Source: Paraburkholderia dioscoreae (GTDB lineage Bacteria; Pseudomonadota; Gammaproteobacteria; Burkholderiales; Burkholderiaceae). From it: a stretch of 64,000 nt of DNA. The notes beneath the pieces are model-generated. The model was not told the DNA's origin. It saw only the letters and a list, made by a program, of their open reading frames with translations, and searched no databases. Both the position numbers and the translations under genes were made by a program. The stretch covers positions 3,038,001-3,102,000 of the forward strand of contig NZ_LR699553.1 in NCBI RefSeq assembly GCF_902459535.1, given 5' to 3'. Numbering within the stretch: position 1 is the first letter of the stretch; the number at the start of each line of letters is the position of its first letter. Positions 34,823 through 43,585 of the stretch are shown here, in pieces.

Positions 34823-35707
34823 ATGGACGCCATGAACCCTCGACCCAATCTCCAGACTCGCGCGTCGCGCACCGCGCTCGCCGCGTTGAGTGCGGCGCTG
34901 CTTCTCGCGGCCTGCGCCGGCCCGTCAGCCTCGACTTCCGCCTCTGCATCGGTCGATCCCGCGCTGCTCGACGCGGCCATTGCCGGACCGCAGCGCGGCG
35001 ACAAGGCCCGCACGCGCGATATCTACCGTCATCCGAAAGAGACGCTGCAATTCTTCGAACTCGCGCCGTCACAAAGCGTGCTGGAGATCGAGCCGGGCGG
35101 CGGCTGGTATACGGAGATCCTCGCGCCGTATCTGCACGACCACGGCAAGCTCTTCGAGGCGCAGTACGACGGCCCGCAGGGCGGACCATCGGTGGAGGCA
35201 CAGGCCGGCCGGGCTGCGTTCGCACGCAAGCTCGCGGCCACGCCCGCCGTCTACGGCAAGGTCGTGGTCGGCACGCTGCATGCGGGCCAGTTCAGCGGTT
35301 TTCCAGCCGATGCCAGCGTCGATGAGGTGCTGACCTTCCGCAATATCCACAACTGGATCAAGGACGGCCAGATCGACGCGAACCTGCGCGCCTTCTACGC
35401 AGCGCTCAAGCCGGGCGGCGCGCTCGGGGTCGAGGAACATCGCGCGGCGCCGGGCACCTCGCTGCAACAAACCATCGATACCGGCTACGTGACCGAAGAC
35501 TACGTGATCGAACACGCGCGCGCGGCCGGCTTCGAGCTGGCCGGCAAGAGCGAGGTGAACAGCAACCCGCGTGACACGAAAAACTATCCCAACGGCGTCT
35601 GGTCGCTGCCGCCGACCTTCGAAGGCGGCGACGTCGACCGGGCGAAATACGCGGCGATCGGCGAATCGGACCGCATGACCTTGCGCTTCGTAAAACCGGC
35701 GCACTGA
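34823..35707 (+). CDS. Exported lipoprotein with class I SAM-methyltransferase fold
   Basis: A 294-residue protein whose N-terminus is a lipoprotein signal (ALAALSAALLLAACAG, Cys31) and whose body is a Rossmann methyltransferase: motif I SVLEIEPGGGWYTEIL (about 85-100), a post-I acidic region, DEVLTFRNIHNWIKDG and ALKPGGALGVEEHRA. Proteobacterial proteins of this type are annotated as methyltransferases, yet SAM is not known to be available outside the cytoplasm, so the real function is doubtful. The start could also be at 34832. A perfect hairpin follows the stop. Confidence 0.75.
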   Translation: MDAMNPRPNLQTRASRTALAALSAALLLAACAGPSASTSASASVDPALLDAAIAGPQRGDKARTRDIYRHPKETLQFFELAPSQSVLEIEPGGGWYTEILAPYLHDHGKLFEAQYDGPQGGPSVEAQAGRAAFARKLAATPAVYGKVVVGTLHAGQFSGFPADASVDEVLTFRNIHNWIKDGQIDANLRAFYAALKPGGALGVEEHRAAPGTSLQQTIDTGYVTEDYVIEHARAAGFELAGKSEVNSNPRDTKNYPNGVWSLPPTFEGGDVDRAKYAAIGESDRMTLRFVKPAH

Positions 35708-35719
35708 TCGCGCACGGAC

Positions 35720-35742
35720 GGGACGGCGCTTGACGCCGTCCC
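35720..35742 (+). terminator. Perfect hairpin after the methyltransferase gene
   Basis: GGGACGGCG pairs with CGCCGTCCC around CTTGA. No T-run follows, and it ends only six bases before the leader-peptide ATG, so it may be a transcript-end hairpin of the upstream gene or part of the leuA leader RNA. Confidence 0.5.
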
Positions 35743-35748
35743 AATAAT

Positions 35749-35847
35749 ATGTTCCTATTGCGCACTATGTACCGCGCCCAGACCATCCTATCGCTACTAC
35801 TAGCCCCCTCTACCGGGCTAGGTCTGCTGCTGCGCGCTTCTATCTGA
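35749..35847 (+). CDS. leuL: Leucine-rich leader peptide of leuA (attenuator control peptide)
   Basis: A 32-codon reading frame in the leuA leader with ten leucine codons, including CTA at codon 14, then CTA-CTA-CTA at 16-18 (35794-35802), another CTA at 24 and CTG three times at 26-28. CTA is almost absent from the neighbouring GC-rich genes, so this clustering is not chance. It ends with TGA at 35847, 29 bases before a terminator-like hairpin. This is the layout of amino-acid attenuation, where stalling at scarce-leucine codons lets transcription continue. The ribosome-binding site is weak; an inner ATG at 35767 is a possible alternative start. Confidence 0.75.
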   Translation: MFLLRTMYRAQTILSLLLAPSTGLGLLLRASI

Positions 35848-35875
35848 TACACCCGAAGCACCGCTCAATTCCCCA

Positions 35876-35925
35876 GTAACTGACCCAGCCCCGGTTTCCG
35901 ACCGGCGGCCCAGTTATGTCTTTTC
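35876..35925 (+). terminator. Leucine attenuator hairpin upstream of leuA
   Basis: TAACTG at 35877-35882 pairs with CAGTTA at 35911-35916, and inside it GCC/CCGGT pairs with ACCGG/GGC, followed by TGTCTTTT. A competing pairing exists: CCGGGCTAGGTC within the leader-peptide frame (35813-35824) can pair with GACCCAGCCCCGG (35882-35894), the left arm, with one mismatch and one bulge. That antiterminator segment starts just past the CTA triplet, exactly where a stalled ribosome would leave it free. Confidence 0.7.
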
Positions 35926-35974
35926 GTCGTCCGGTCGACTCCCAGCTATCTGGTCTCACCCAAGGACGATGAAA

Positions 35975-37693
35975 ATGTTGAAGAACCCCGCTACCAAATA
36001 TCGCTCGTTCAAGCCCATCGACTTGACGGATCGCCAGTGGCCGTCGCGCACCATCACGCAAGCGCCGATCTGGATGAGCACTGATCTGCGCGACGGCAAT
36101 CAGTCGCTCTTCGAGCCGATGGATGCGCAGCGCAAGATGCGCATGTTCAAGACGCTGGCGCAGATCGGCTTCAAGGAAATCGAAGTCGCGTTTCCGTCCG
36201 CTTCGCAGACCGACTTCAATTTCGTGCGTGAGCTGATCGAAGGCGGCCATATCCCCGACGACGTCACGATCGAAGTCCTGACGCAAGCTCGCGACGATCT
36301 GATCCAGCGCACCTTTGAATCGTTGCGTGGCGTGCCGCGCGCCATCGTCCATCTGTACAACGCGACCGCGCCGGAATTCCGCAAGATCGTCTTCAATCTG
36401 GAGAAGAGCGGCGTGAAGGAACTCGCGCAAAACGCTGCGCGCACGATGAAGCGCATCGCCGCCACCATGCCGGAAACACAGTTCACGTTCCAGTACAGCC
36501 CGGAAGTGTTCAGCGGCACCGAAATCGAATTCGCCAAGGAAGTCTGCGACGCCGTGTTCGACATCTGGGAACCGACACCGGAGCACAAGGCGATCGTCAA
36601 CCTGCCGGCCACCGTCGAAATGTCCACGCCGAACATCTACGCGGACCAGATCGAGTGGATGCACCGCAATCTCAAGCGCCGCGATTCGCTGGTCATCTCC
36701 GTGCATCCGCATAACGATCGCGGCACTGCCGTGGCCGCGGCCGAACTCGCCGTGATGGCCGGCGCGGATCGTATCGAAGGCTGTTTGTTCGGCAACGGCG
36801 AGCGCACCGGTAACGTCGATCTCGTTACGCTCGCATTGAACCTGTACACGCAGGGCGTCGATCCGGGCCTCGACTTCTCCAACATCAACGAAGTCGCGCG
36901 TACCGCGGAAGAGTGCACGCAATTGCCGATCCATCCGCGTCATCCGTATGTCGGCGATCTGGTGTTCACCGCCTTTTCGGGTTCGCATCAGGATGCGATC
37001 AAGAAGGGCTTTGCGGTGCAAAAACCGGATGCAATGTGGGAAGTGCCCTATATGCCGATCGATCCGGCCGATCTGGGCCGCACCTACGATTCGGTGATTC
37101 GCGTGAACAGCCAGTCGGGCAAAGGCGGCATTGCCTATCTGCTCGAACAGGGCTACGGCGTGGTGTTGCCGCGCCGCCTGCAAGTGGATTTCAGCTCGGC
37201 CGTGCAGCGCTTCACCGACGATAGCGGCCAGGAAGTCACCTCCGCGCAGATCTGGGAATTGTTCCAGCAGGAATATGTGCAGAACGCCACGCCGATCCAT
37301 TACGTCGGCCATAGCCTGTCCGAGCGCGACGGACGCGAGCACATCAAGCTCACGGTCGATATCGACGGCACGCGGCGTGTGCTGAACGGCGCTGGTAATG
37401 GTCCGCTCGACGCGTTGATGCACGCGATCGGCGTGCCGGTGCGCATTCAACATTATGAAGAGCGCGCGTTGACTCAAGGTGCCGATGCACGCGCGGTGGC
37501 GGTTGCCGAAATGGCCGGAGCCGATGTGGCCGGCAGCGCATTCGGCGTCGGTATCGATGCCAATCTGGTGACGGCTTCGATTCGCGCGGTGATCAGCGGT
37601 GTGAATCGCGCTTACGCACGAGTCAATGCGCAAGCGAAGGAGCGCTTCTTCGAGGCCGCCATGAACGATGCTACGGAAAGCGTGGGCGTTTAA
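35975..37693 (+). CDS. leuA: 2-isopropylmalate synthase LeuA (type 2)
   Basis: A 572-residue enzyme that joins acetyl-CoA and 2-ketoisovalerate in the first committed step of leucine synthesis. The HMGL-like TIM barrel has the metal-binding start STDLRDGNQSLFEPMDAQRK, EVAFPSASQTDF, SVHPHNDRGTAVAAAELA and GNGERTGNVDLVTLA; the C-terminal third is the LeuA allosteric domain for leucine feedback. ATG at 35975 is preferred over 35969, because AGGA then lies at a usable distance. It is expected to be controlled by the upstream leader peptide and attenuator, and ends with a strong terminator. Confidence 0.96.
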   Translation: MLKNPATKYRSFKPIDLTDRQWPSRTITQAPIWMSTDLRDGNQSLFEPMDAQRKMRMFKTLAQIGFKEIEVAFPSASQTDFNFVRELIEGGHIPDDVTIEVLTQARDDLIQRTFESLRGVPRAIVHLYNATAPEFRKIVFNLEKSGVKELAQNAARTMKRIAATMPETQFTFQYSPEVFSGTEIEFAKEVCDAVFDIWEPTPEHKAIVNLPATVEMSTPNIYADQIEWMHRNLKRRDSLVISVHPHNDRGTAVAAAELAVMAGADRIEGCLFGNGERTGNVDLVTLALNLYTQGVDPGLDFSNINEVARTAEECTQLPIHPRHPYVGDLVFTAFSGSHQDAIKKGFAVQKPDAMWEVPYMPIDPADLGRTYDSVIRVNSQSGKGGIAYLLEQGYGVVLPRRLQVDFSSAVQRFTDDSGQEVTSAQIWELFQQEYVQNATPIHYVGHSLSERDGREHIKLTVDIDGTRRVLNGAGNGPLDALMHAIGVPVRIQHYEERALTQGADARAVAVAEMAGADVAGSAFGVGIDANLVTASIRAVISGVNRAYARVNAQAKERFFEAAMNDATESVGV

Positions 37694-37734
37694 GGTTTGA
37701 GGAGCGTGGCTGCGATTTCGTAGCGCGAACGTTC

Positions 37735-37768
37735 AAAGGGGGCGTTGTTCAACGCCCCCTTTTCTTTT
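37735..37768 (+). terminator. Terminator after leuA
   Basis: AAAGGGGGCGTT pairs perfectly with AACGCCCCCTTT around GTTC and is followed by a T-rich tail (TTTCTTTT overlap). Confidence 0.9.
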
Positions 37769-37843
37769 GACCCGCTGCCCCGCTGCGCTGCTGAATTGCT
37801 GAATTGCGGCATAGCTACCGCCACTGCCTTACTGCTTCTCGGA

Positions 37844-38617
37844 TCAGTTCGGTGCAGTCCACTCATCCGGCAGACTGTGCGTCAGCGTAGACACGAATCG
37901 CTCGGTTTCCGGCGCACGCGGCTGCATGAAGATCTGGCGCGACGGACCGGCCTCCACCACCACGCCGTTATTCAGAAACACCACGTCGCGCGCGATCGTC
38001 GCGGCAAGCCGCAGGTCGTGCGTGGCCATCAGCATGGTCATACCTTCGGTGGCGAGTTGCTTGAGCACCTCCACCACTTCCGCGGCGAGACCGGGATCGA
38101 GCGCCGAGGTCGGCTCGTCACATAGCAACACTTCCGGCGACGGCGCCAACGCCCGCGCAATCGCCACACGCTGCTGCTGACCGCCGGACAGCGTCGAAGG
38201 CCACGCATCCGCCTTCTGCGCGATGCCGACTTTCTCCAGCAATTCGTCGGCGCGAACCCGCGCCTTGTCCTTGTCCCACTTCAGCACGGTCAGCAAACCT
38301 TCCATCACGTTCTGCCGCACCGTGAGATGCGGAAAGAGCTGGAAGTTCTGAAACACCATGCCCGTGCGACGGCGAATCGTCAGTACCGTTTCGCGCGAGG
38401 GTTTGTGCTCGCGGCTGAATTCCAGCCGCTGGTCGCCGAGTTCGAGCGAACCGGACTCCGGAATCTCGAGCAGATTCACGCAACGCAGCAGCGTGCTTTT
38501 ACCGCTGCCTGACGGACCGATCAATGCGGTGACATTGCCCGAGGCAAGTTGAAGATCGACCGAGTTCAGTACCCGTTGGCCGCCGAAGTACTTGTCGATT
38601 TTTTCCAGTCGGATCAT
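37844..38617 (-). CDS. tcyN: Cystine/polar amino-acid ABC transporter ATPase
   Basis: A 257-residue ATPase of the PAAT family: Walker A GPSGSGKST, Q-loop in VFQNFQLFPHLTV, signature LSGGQQQRVAIARALA, Walker B LLCDEPTSALDPGL, switch His in MATHDLRLA. It closely follows E. coli YecC/TcyN in length and pattern. The start overlaps the permease stop (TGATG), so it is the last gene of the binding protein-permease-ATPase operon. Substrate by family: L-cystine or a related sulfur amino acid. Confidence 0.88.
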   Translation of the reverse strand: MIRLEKIDKYFGGQRVLNSVDLQLASGNVTALIGPSGSGKSTLLRCVNLLEIPESGSLELGDQRLEFSREHKPSRETVLTIRRRTGMVFQNFQLFPHLTVRQNVMEGLLTVLKWDKDKARVRADELLEKVGIAQKADAWPSTLSGGQQQRVAIARALAPSPEVLLCDEPTSALDPGLAAEVVEVLKQLATEGMTMLMATHDLRLAATIARDVVFLNNGVVVEAGPSRQIFMQPRAPETERFVSTLTHSLPDEWTAPN

Positions 38618-39294
38618 CAGTTGCCTGCATGGAAAAGTGCGTGGCGGCCGAATTTGCGCTCGAGCCTGACCTGCGCCGACGACAACACCGAACTGAAGAC
38701 CAGATAAACCAGGGCCGCCTCGGTGTACAGGATCAGCGGCTCGTAAGTCACCGACGCGATCCGCTGCGCCGCCTGAAACACTTCAGGCACGGTCAGCACC
38801 GCGGCGAGCGAGGTGTCTTTCACCAGCGCGATGAACGAATTCGACAAGGGCGGCAGCGCAACGCGCGCCGCTTGCGGCAGGATGGCGCGGCGCAAGGCCT
38901 GCTCGCGCGTCATACCCATCGAATACGCTGCTTCCCACTGCCCTTTCGGAATCGACTCGATCACGCCGCGTATCACTTCGGAGTTGTACGCGCCTACATT
39001 CAACGAAAAGCCGATGATCGCCGCCGTCAACGGATCGAGCACGATGCCCACGTTCGGCAATCCGTAGAAGATCACGAATAGTTGCACGAGCAACGGTGAG
39101 CCGCGAAACAGCCACACGTAGAAGCGCACGATCGCCACGGCCCACTTCGGTCCGAACAGACGCACCAGTGCGACGAGGAACGCGAGCGCCAGCCCGATCG
39201 CAAACGATATCAGCGTGAGCGGCACAGTGAACACGAGCCCCGCATACAGCAGGGGCCACAGCGACTGCGCCATCAGATGCAACCATGCCGGCAT
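38617..39294 (-). CDS. tcyL: Cystine/polar amino-acid ABC transporter permease
   Basis: A 225-residue permease with about five helices and the PAAT inner-membrane motif (GAYNSEVIRGVIESIPKGQWEAAYSMGMTREQALRRAILPQA shown in parts: AYNSEVIRG, IPKGQWEAA, LRRAILPQA). It resembles E. coli YecS/TcyL. It lies between the binding-protein and ATPase genes on the same strand, 23 bases after the former and overlapping the latter. Confidence 0.87.
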   Translation of the reverse strand: MPAWLHLMAQSLWPLLYAGLVFTVPLTLISFAIGLALAFLVALVRLFGPKWAVAIVRFYVWLFRGSPLLVQLFVIFYGLPNVGIVLDPLTAAIIGFSLNVGAYNSEVIRGVIESIPKGQWEAAYSMGMTREQALRRAILPQAARVALPPLSNSFIALVKDTSLAAVLTVPEVFQAAQRIASVTYEPLILYTEAALVYLVFSSVLSSAQVRLERKFGRHALFHAGN

Positions 39295-39317
39295 GATTCA
39301 GACTCGCGGAAAGGCGT

Positions 39318-40100
39318 TTACTGGGAGACGTCCTTGCCGAAATACTTCTGGGAAATCTTCGCGTAGGTGCCGTCTTTCCTGATGCCGGCGAGCGCCTTGT
39401 TGATCGCCGCCTGCAATTCGGGGTTGCCCTTCCTGATCAGCACGGCGGACTTGTCGCTGCTGTCGGTCGAGGTGTCGAGCGCGGCGATCTTCACCTTTGC
39501 GTCCGGCTTGTGCTTCTTGAAGTCGAGGAACGACAGCGAGTCGTTGACGGTGGCATCCACACGGCCCGAGGTCAGCAGGTCGATCGACTCATTGAAGCCC
39601 TGCACGGGAATCACTTCCGCGCCGTGCGCGGCTGCGATCTTGCCGAAGTTGCTGGTCAGCGTGTTGGCCGACTTCTTGCCCTTCAGGTCGTCGAAATTCT
39701 TGATCGTGGTGTTGTTCGACTGCACGATCAACGCTGCATGCGAAGTGATGTACGGGTCGGAGAAATCGTATTTGACCTTGCGCGCGTCGGTAATGGCCAC
39801 TTCGTTGATCACCGCGTCGTAACGGTTCACGTCGAGACCCGCGATCAGACCGTCCCATTTGCCTTCGACGAATTGCGGCTTGACGCCGAGACGCTGCGCA
39901 ATTGCCGTGCCGATTTCCACGTCGAAGCCGGTCAGCTTGCCGGATTCGTCGTGATACGTGAATGGCGCATAGGTGCCTTCGGTGCCGATCCTGAACACGC
40001 CGGCGGATTTGATCTGCGCGAGTTCATCGGCGGCGAATGCGGAGCTCACGGCCACCGCCTGGAACAACGCGATCAGCAGAATGGAACGAATCGATTTCAT
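39318..40100 (-). CDS. tcyJ: Cystine-type periplasmic binding protein (FliY/TcyJ-like)
   Basis: A 260-residue family 3 solute-binding protein with signal peptide ending SSAFA/ADE. Family blocks: VFRIGTEGTYAPFTYHDESG, LTGFDVEIGTAIAQRLG, WDGLIAGLDVNRYDAVINEV and the tail YAKISQKYFGKDVS, close to E. coli FliY. It captures cystine in the periplasm and delivers it to the permease encoded next. GGAG lies seven bases before the ATG. The 300-base gap upstream holds no gene. Confidence 0.88.
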   Translation of the reverse strand: MKSIRSILLIALFQAVAVSSAFAADELAQIKSAGVFRIGTEGTYAPFTYHDESGKLTGFDVEIGTAIAQRLGVKPQFVEGKWDGLIAGLDVNRYDAVINEVAITDARKVKYDFSDPYITSHAALIVQSNNTTIKNFDDLKGKKSANTLTSNFGKIAAAHGAEVIPVQGFNESIDLLTSGRVDATVNDSLSFLDFKKHKPDAKVKIAALDTSTDSSDKSAVLIRKGNPELQAAINKALAGIRKDGTYAKISQKYFGKDVSQ

Positions 40101-40402
40101 CAGGCGGCTCCGTCAAATAGGCCACGTCGGTGGCTTGGTCTTGTGTTGGACAGTCCCCGCCGGCGTTTGAGCCCGGCTGAGTGGGCGGACTGTAGCAAAT
40201 GGCCTGGGTTTTTACAAAGGATCAGGTTTTCGATCCATATGCGCTTGCGTGCTAAGCGAACAGCCATGACCTCTGACATGACGTGGATTTCAACTCTACA
40301 GCAGATAGAGCAGGCGCGGCATGCATCGCAACATGGAACGTGTGTTGCGCGCCATCGGGGAAAACGCGAGAGGAGTGCTGCCGGAGCGAACGCCCGGCAT
40401 GG

Positions 40403-40441
40403 AAAAACGGGTGGCGCCGCATTCGATGGCGGCGCCACCCG
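40403..40441 (-). terminator. Terminator of the pyrimidine catabolism operon
   Basis: CGGGTGGCGCCGC pairs with GCGGCGCCACCCG around an eight-base loop; on the minus strand it is followed by five T residues. It lies 16 bases past the hydA stop. Confidence 0.88.
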
Positions 40442-40457
40442 TGGGATTGCCAATAGC

Positions 40458-41909
40458 CTACCGCTCCACCGGATGCGGCTCCTTGCGCCTGTTGGCGACC
40501 CGGATCGCGTCGAAGTAAGCGCCGTTGGGCGGGCGCTTCAGATAACGGCCCGCACCGCGCACCGCGCGCAATTCGCCGTCGGTCCACGCGAGCGCGCCGC
40601 GCGTGAGCGTGTGCATCGCCACGCCTTGCACCGTCATGCCTTCGAACACGTTGAAGTCCACTTTCTGATGATGCGTCTTCACCGAAATCGTCCTGCTCGC
40701 GTTCGGGTCCCACACTACCAGGTCGGCATCCGCGCCAACCCGCACCGCGCCTTTGCGGGGATACAGGTTGAAAATCTGCGCGGCGTTCGTCGAGGTGATA
40801 CGCACGAACTCGTTCGGCGTGAGACGCCCGGAATTCACGCCGTGATGCCAGAGCACCGCCATCCGGTCTTCCACGCCGCCGCAGCCGTTCGGGATCTTCG
40901 TGAAGTCCTCGCGGCCCATCGCCTTTTGCGACGCGCAGAAGACGCAGTGATCGGTCGCCGTGGTATGCAGCTGGCCGGCTTGCAAACCGCGCCACAACGC
41001 CTCGCGATGCTCGGCCGAGCGGAACGGCGGGCTCATTACGTGGGCCGCCGCGCGGGTCCAGTCGGGATCGCGATACACCGCTTCGTCGATCACCAGATGG
41101 CCCGGCAGCACCTCGCCGAATACGCGCAGACCTTCGCTGCGCGCGCGCGCAATGGCATCCACCGCGTCTTTTGCGGACACGTGCACGATATACACCGGCA
41201 CGCCCAGCACCTGCGCGATCCGGATCGCGCGATTGGCCGCTTCGCCCTCCACTTCGGGCGGCCGCGACAGCGGATGCGCCTCCGGACCGGTAAAGCCTTT
41301 CGCCAGCAACTGACGCTGCAACTGGAACACCAGCTCACCGTTTTCCGCATGCACGGTGGGCAGCGCGCCGAGTTCGAGCGAACGGGAGAAGCTGTTCACC
41401 AGCACTTCGTCGTCGGCCATGATCGCGTTTTTATAGGCCATGAAGTGCTTGAAACTCGACACGCCGTGTTCGTGCACCAGCGTGCCCATGTCGCGATAGA
41501 CCGAATCGTCCCACCACGTCACCGCGACATGAAAGCCGTAGTCCGAAGACGCTTTGTCGGCCCAGCCGCGCCATTCCTTGAAGGCCTCCATTAGCGGCTG
41601 CTTCGGGCTCGGAATCACGAAGTCGATGATGCTCGTGGTGCCGCCCGACAAACCCGCCGCTGTGCCGGTGTAGAAATCGTCGCTCGCCGTGGTGCCCATG
41701 AACGGCAATTCCATGTGCGTGTGCGGGTCGATACCGCCGGGCATCACATACTGCCCGCCCGCGTCGACGATCGTGGCGCCGGCCGGCGCCTGCAGATCCT
41801 CGCCGATCTGCAGGATCGTGCCGCCGTCCTGCGGGTCCGCGCACAACACGTCCGCACGATACGTGTTCTCCGCGTCGATAATCGTGCCGCCACGAATCAG
41901 GGTCGTCAT
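40458..41909 (-). CDS. hydA: Dihydropyrimidinase / D-hydantoinase
   Basis: A 483-residue amidohydrolase. The binuclear-metal ligands are in place: His63 and His65 in GGIDPHTHMELP, the carbamylated Lys in SSFKHFMAYKN, His in PTVHAENGE, His in VYIVHVSAKDA and Asp in TTATDHCVF. It opens dihydrouracil or dihydrothymine to N-carbamoyl-beta-amino acids, step two of reductive pyrimidine breakdown. It is last in an operon with preT, preA, an NCS1 transporter and an M20 carbamoyl hydrolase, which makes the pyrimidine role more likely than detoxification of hydantoins. Confidence 0.93.
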   Translation of the reverse strand: MTTLIRGGTIIDAENTYRADVLCADPQDGGTILQIGEDLQAPAGATIVDAGGQYVMPGGIDPHTHMELPFMGTTASDDFYTGTAAGLSGGTTSIIDFVIPSPKQPLMEAFKEWRGWADKASSDYGFHVAVTWWDDSVYRDMGTLVHEHGVSSFKHFMAYKNAIMADDEVLVNSFSRSLELGALPTVHAENGELVFQLQRQLLAKGFTGPEAHPLSRPPEVEGEAANRAIRIAQVLGVPVYIVHVSAKDAVDAIARARSEGLRVFGEVLPGHLVIDEAVYRDPDWTRAAAHVMSPPFRSAEHREALWRGLQAGQLHTTATDHCVFCASQKAMGREDFTKIPNGCGGVEDRMAVLWHHGVNSGRLTPNEFVRITSTNAAQIFNLYPRKGAVRVGADADLVVWDPNASRTISVKTHHQKVDFNVFEGMTVQGVAMHTLTRGALAWTDGELRAVRGAGRYLKRPPNGAYFDAIRVANRRKEPHPVER

Positions 41910-41962
41910 GTTGCCGCCTCCTTATGAACTGCTGGTTTCGTTGCTGCGTACTTCGTTCCTGT

Positions 41963-43474
41963 TCATGCACTCGCCACGCGCGCACTGGGCCCCTTGCTCA
42001 GCTTCATCCACGCGCTATATACGATCGACGCCAACGCGAGTCCGACAAACCAGGCATACGTATAGAGCGTATTGAAGATCGCCGGCACGTTGGGAAACGA
42101 CGCCGGAAACGCGGTGTGCAGGAAGCCCGGCAAGTTCGGCAGCACGCCGATCACGAGCGCGACCACCGCGCCGATATTCCAGCCGCCGGTGTAGCTGTAC
42201 TCGCCCTGTTCGTCGAACAGTTCACGCGTGTCCAGGCGCGTGCCGCGAATCAGGAAATAGTCGACCATCAGAATCCCCGCCACCGGACCGAGCAAGGCCG
42301 AATAGCCGACCAGCCATGTAAAGATATAACCCTGCGTGGTAGCGAGAATCTTCCACGGCATCATCACGATTGCGATGGTCGCGGTAATCATGCCGCCCAC
42401 GCGATACGAAATACCTTTGGGCCACAGGCTCGAAAAATCATAGGCCGGACCGACGAGATTTGCCGCGAGATTGCAGCACATGGTGTCGAGCGTCAGGATG
42501 ATCAGCGCGACGCCCACGCCAATGCCGGTCATGCGGCTCGTCAGGTCGATCGGATCCCAGATCGCCTTGCCGTAAATCACCACGGTAGCCGACGTGACGA
42601 CCACCGAAATCACCGAGAGCAATGCCATCGGCACCGGCAAGCCGACTGACTGGCCGATGATCTGATCGCGCTGCGTTCTGGCAAAACGCGTGAAGTCGGG
42701 AATATTCAATGCGAGCGTGGCCCAGAAACCGACCATTGCCGTGAGGCCGGGCCAGAAGGTGATCCAGAACATGCCCTCTTTCTTGCCGCCCGGCACGAAT
42801 TGCGACGGCGCCGACAGCATCGAGCCCAAACCGCCCGCTTTCGATGTCGCCCACCACACGAGCGCAATGCACATCACGATCTTGATCGGCGCGGACCAGC
42901 TTTCGAGCCAGCGGATCGAATCGGTGCCATGCACGATGAAGTAGATCTGCAGCGCCCAGAACACGAGAAAACAGGCCAGTTGCGCAAGCGAGATGTCGAG
43001 GAACGGCAAAGCCGCGCCGTGCAGCGCGTTGCCGGTGAGAATGTTCAGCAGCGTATAGATCGCGCTGCCGCCGAGCCACGTCTGAATCCCGTACCAGCCA
43101 CAGGCGACGATCGCGCGCAGCATCGCCGGCAATTTGGCGCCCTGCGTGCCGAACGAGGAGCGCACCAGCACCGCGTACGGAATGCCGTGCTTCGCGCCCG
43201 CATGGCCAATCAGCAGCATCGGCGCCAGCACGATCAGGTTGCCGAGCAGCACGGTCATCACGGCTTGCCACGGCGACATGCCCTCTTCCGTCAAACCGGC
43301 GGCGAGCATGTAGGACGCGATGTTCATCACCATCCCTACCCAGAGCGCCGCGAAGTGATACCACTTCCATGTGCGCTGCGCGATACCGGTCGGCGCCAGG
43401 TCGTCGTTGTAAAGACTGCTGCCCTGCACGCCGGCTGCGAACTGCGGGTCGGCGGGTTGCGCTGTCTGCTTCAT
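41963..43474 (-). CDS. NCS1-family nucleobase/hydantoin transporter
   Basis: A 503-residue, 12-helix permease. NCS1 hallmarks include the N-terminal NDDLAPTGIAQRTWKWYHFA, the substrate-site helices LVRSSFGTQGA and IVACGWYGIQTWLGG, and WATLALNIPDFTRFARTQRD. The family imports uracil, thymine, allantoin or hydantoins with sodium or protons. Its place between preA and hydA suggests uracil, thymine or a dihydropyrimidine as substrate. A hairpin with arms GGCCCG/CGGGCC sits in the 111-base gap before it. Confidence 0.9.
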   Translation of the reverse strand: MKQTAQPADPQFAAGVQGSSLYNDDLAPTGIAQRTWKWYHFAALWVGMVMNIASYMLAAGLTEEGMSPWQAVMTVLLGNLIVLAPMLLIGHAGAKHGIPYAVLVRSSFGTQGAKLPAMLRAIVACGWYGIQTWLGGSAIYTLLNILTGNALHGAALPFLDISLAQLACFLVFWALQIYFIVHGTDSIRWLESWSAPIKIVMCIALVWWATSKAGGLGSMLSAPSQFVPGGKKEGMFWITFWPGLTAMVGFWATLALNIPDFTRFARTQRDQIIGQSVGLPVPMALLSVISVVVTSATVVIYGKAIWDPIDLTSRMTGIGVGVALIILTLDTMCCNLAANLVGPAYDFSSLWPKGISYRVGGMITATIAIVMMPWKILATTQGYIFTWLVGYSALLGPVAGILMVDYFLIRGTRLDTRELFDEQGEYSYTGGWNIGAVVALVIGVLPNLPGFLHTAFPASFPNVPAIFNTLYTYAWFVGLALASIVYSAWMKLSKGPSARVASA

Positions 43475-43585
43475 CTAGGGATCTCCACTCGATCGTTGAG
43501 GCCCGCGCGGCTCTAATGGCGCGTCGGGCCCTGGGGAATGACAGGTTCAGTACTAGCGCTGCGTGTCCTGCAACCACGTCGTGTT

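Noticed and set aside
39510..41594. A 694-residue open frame on the plus strand
   Set aside because: It runs antisense through the cystine-binding protein and hydA, has Arg/His-rich composition typical of shadow frames in GC-rich DNA, and has no family pattern.
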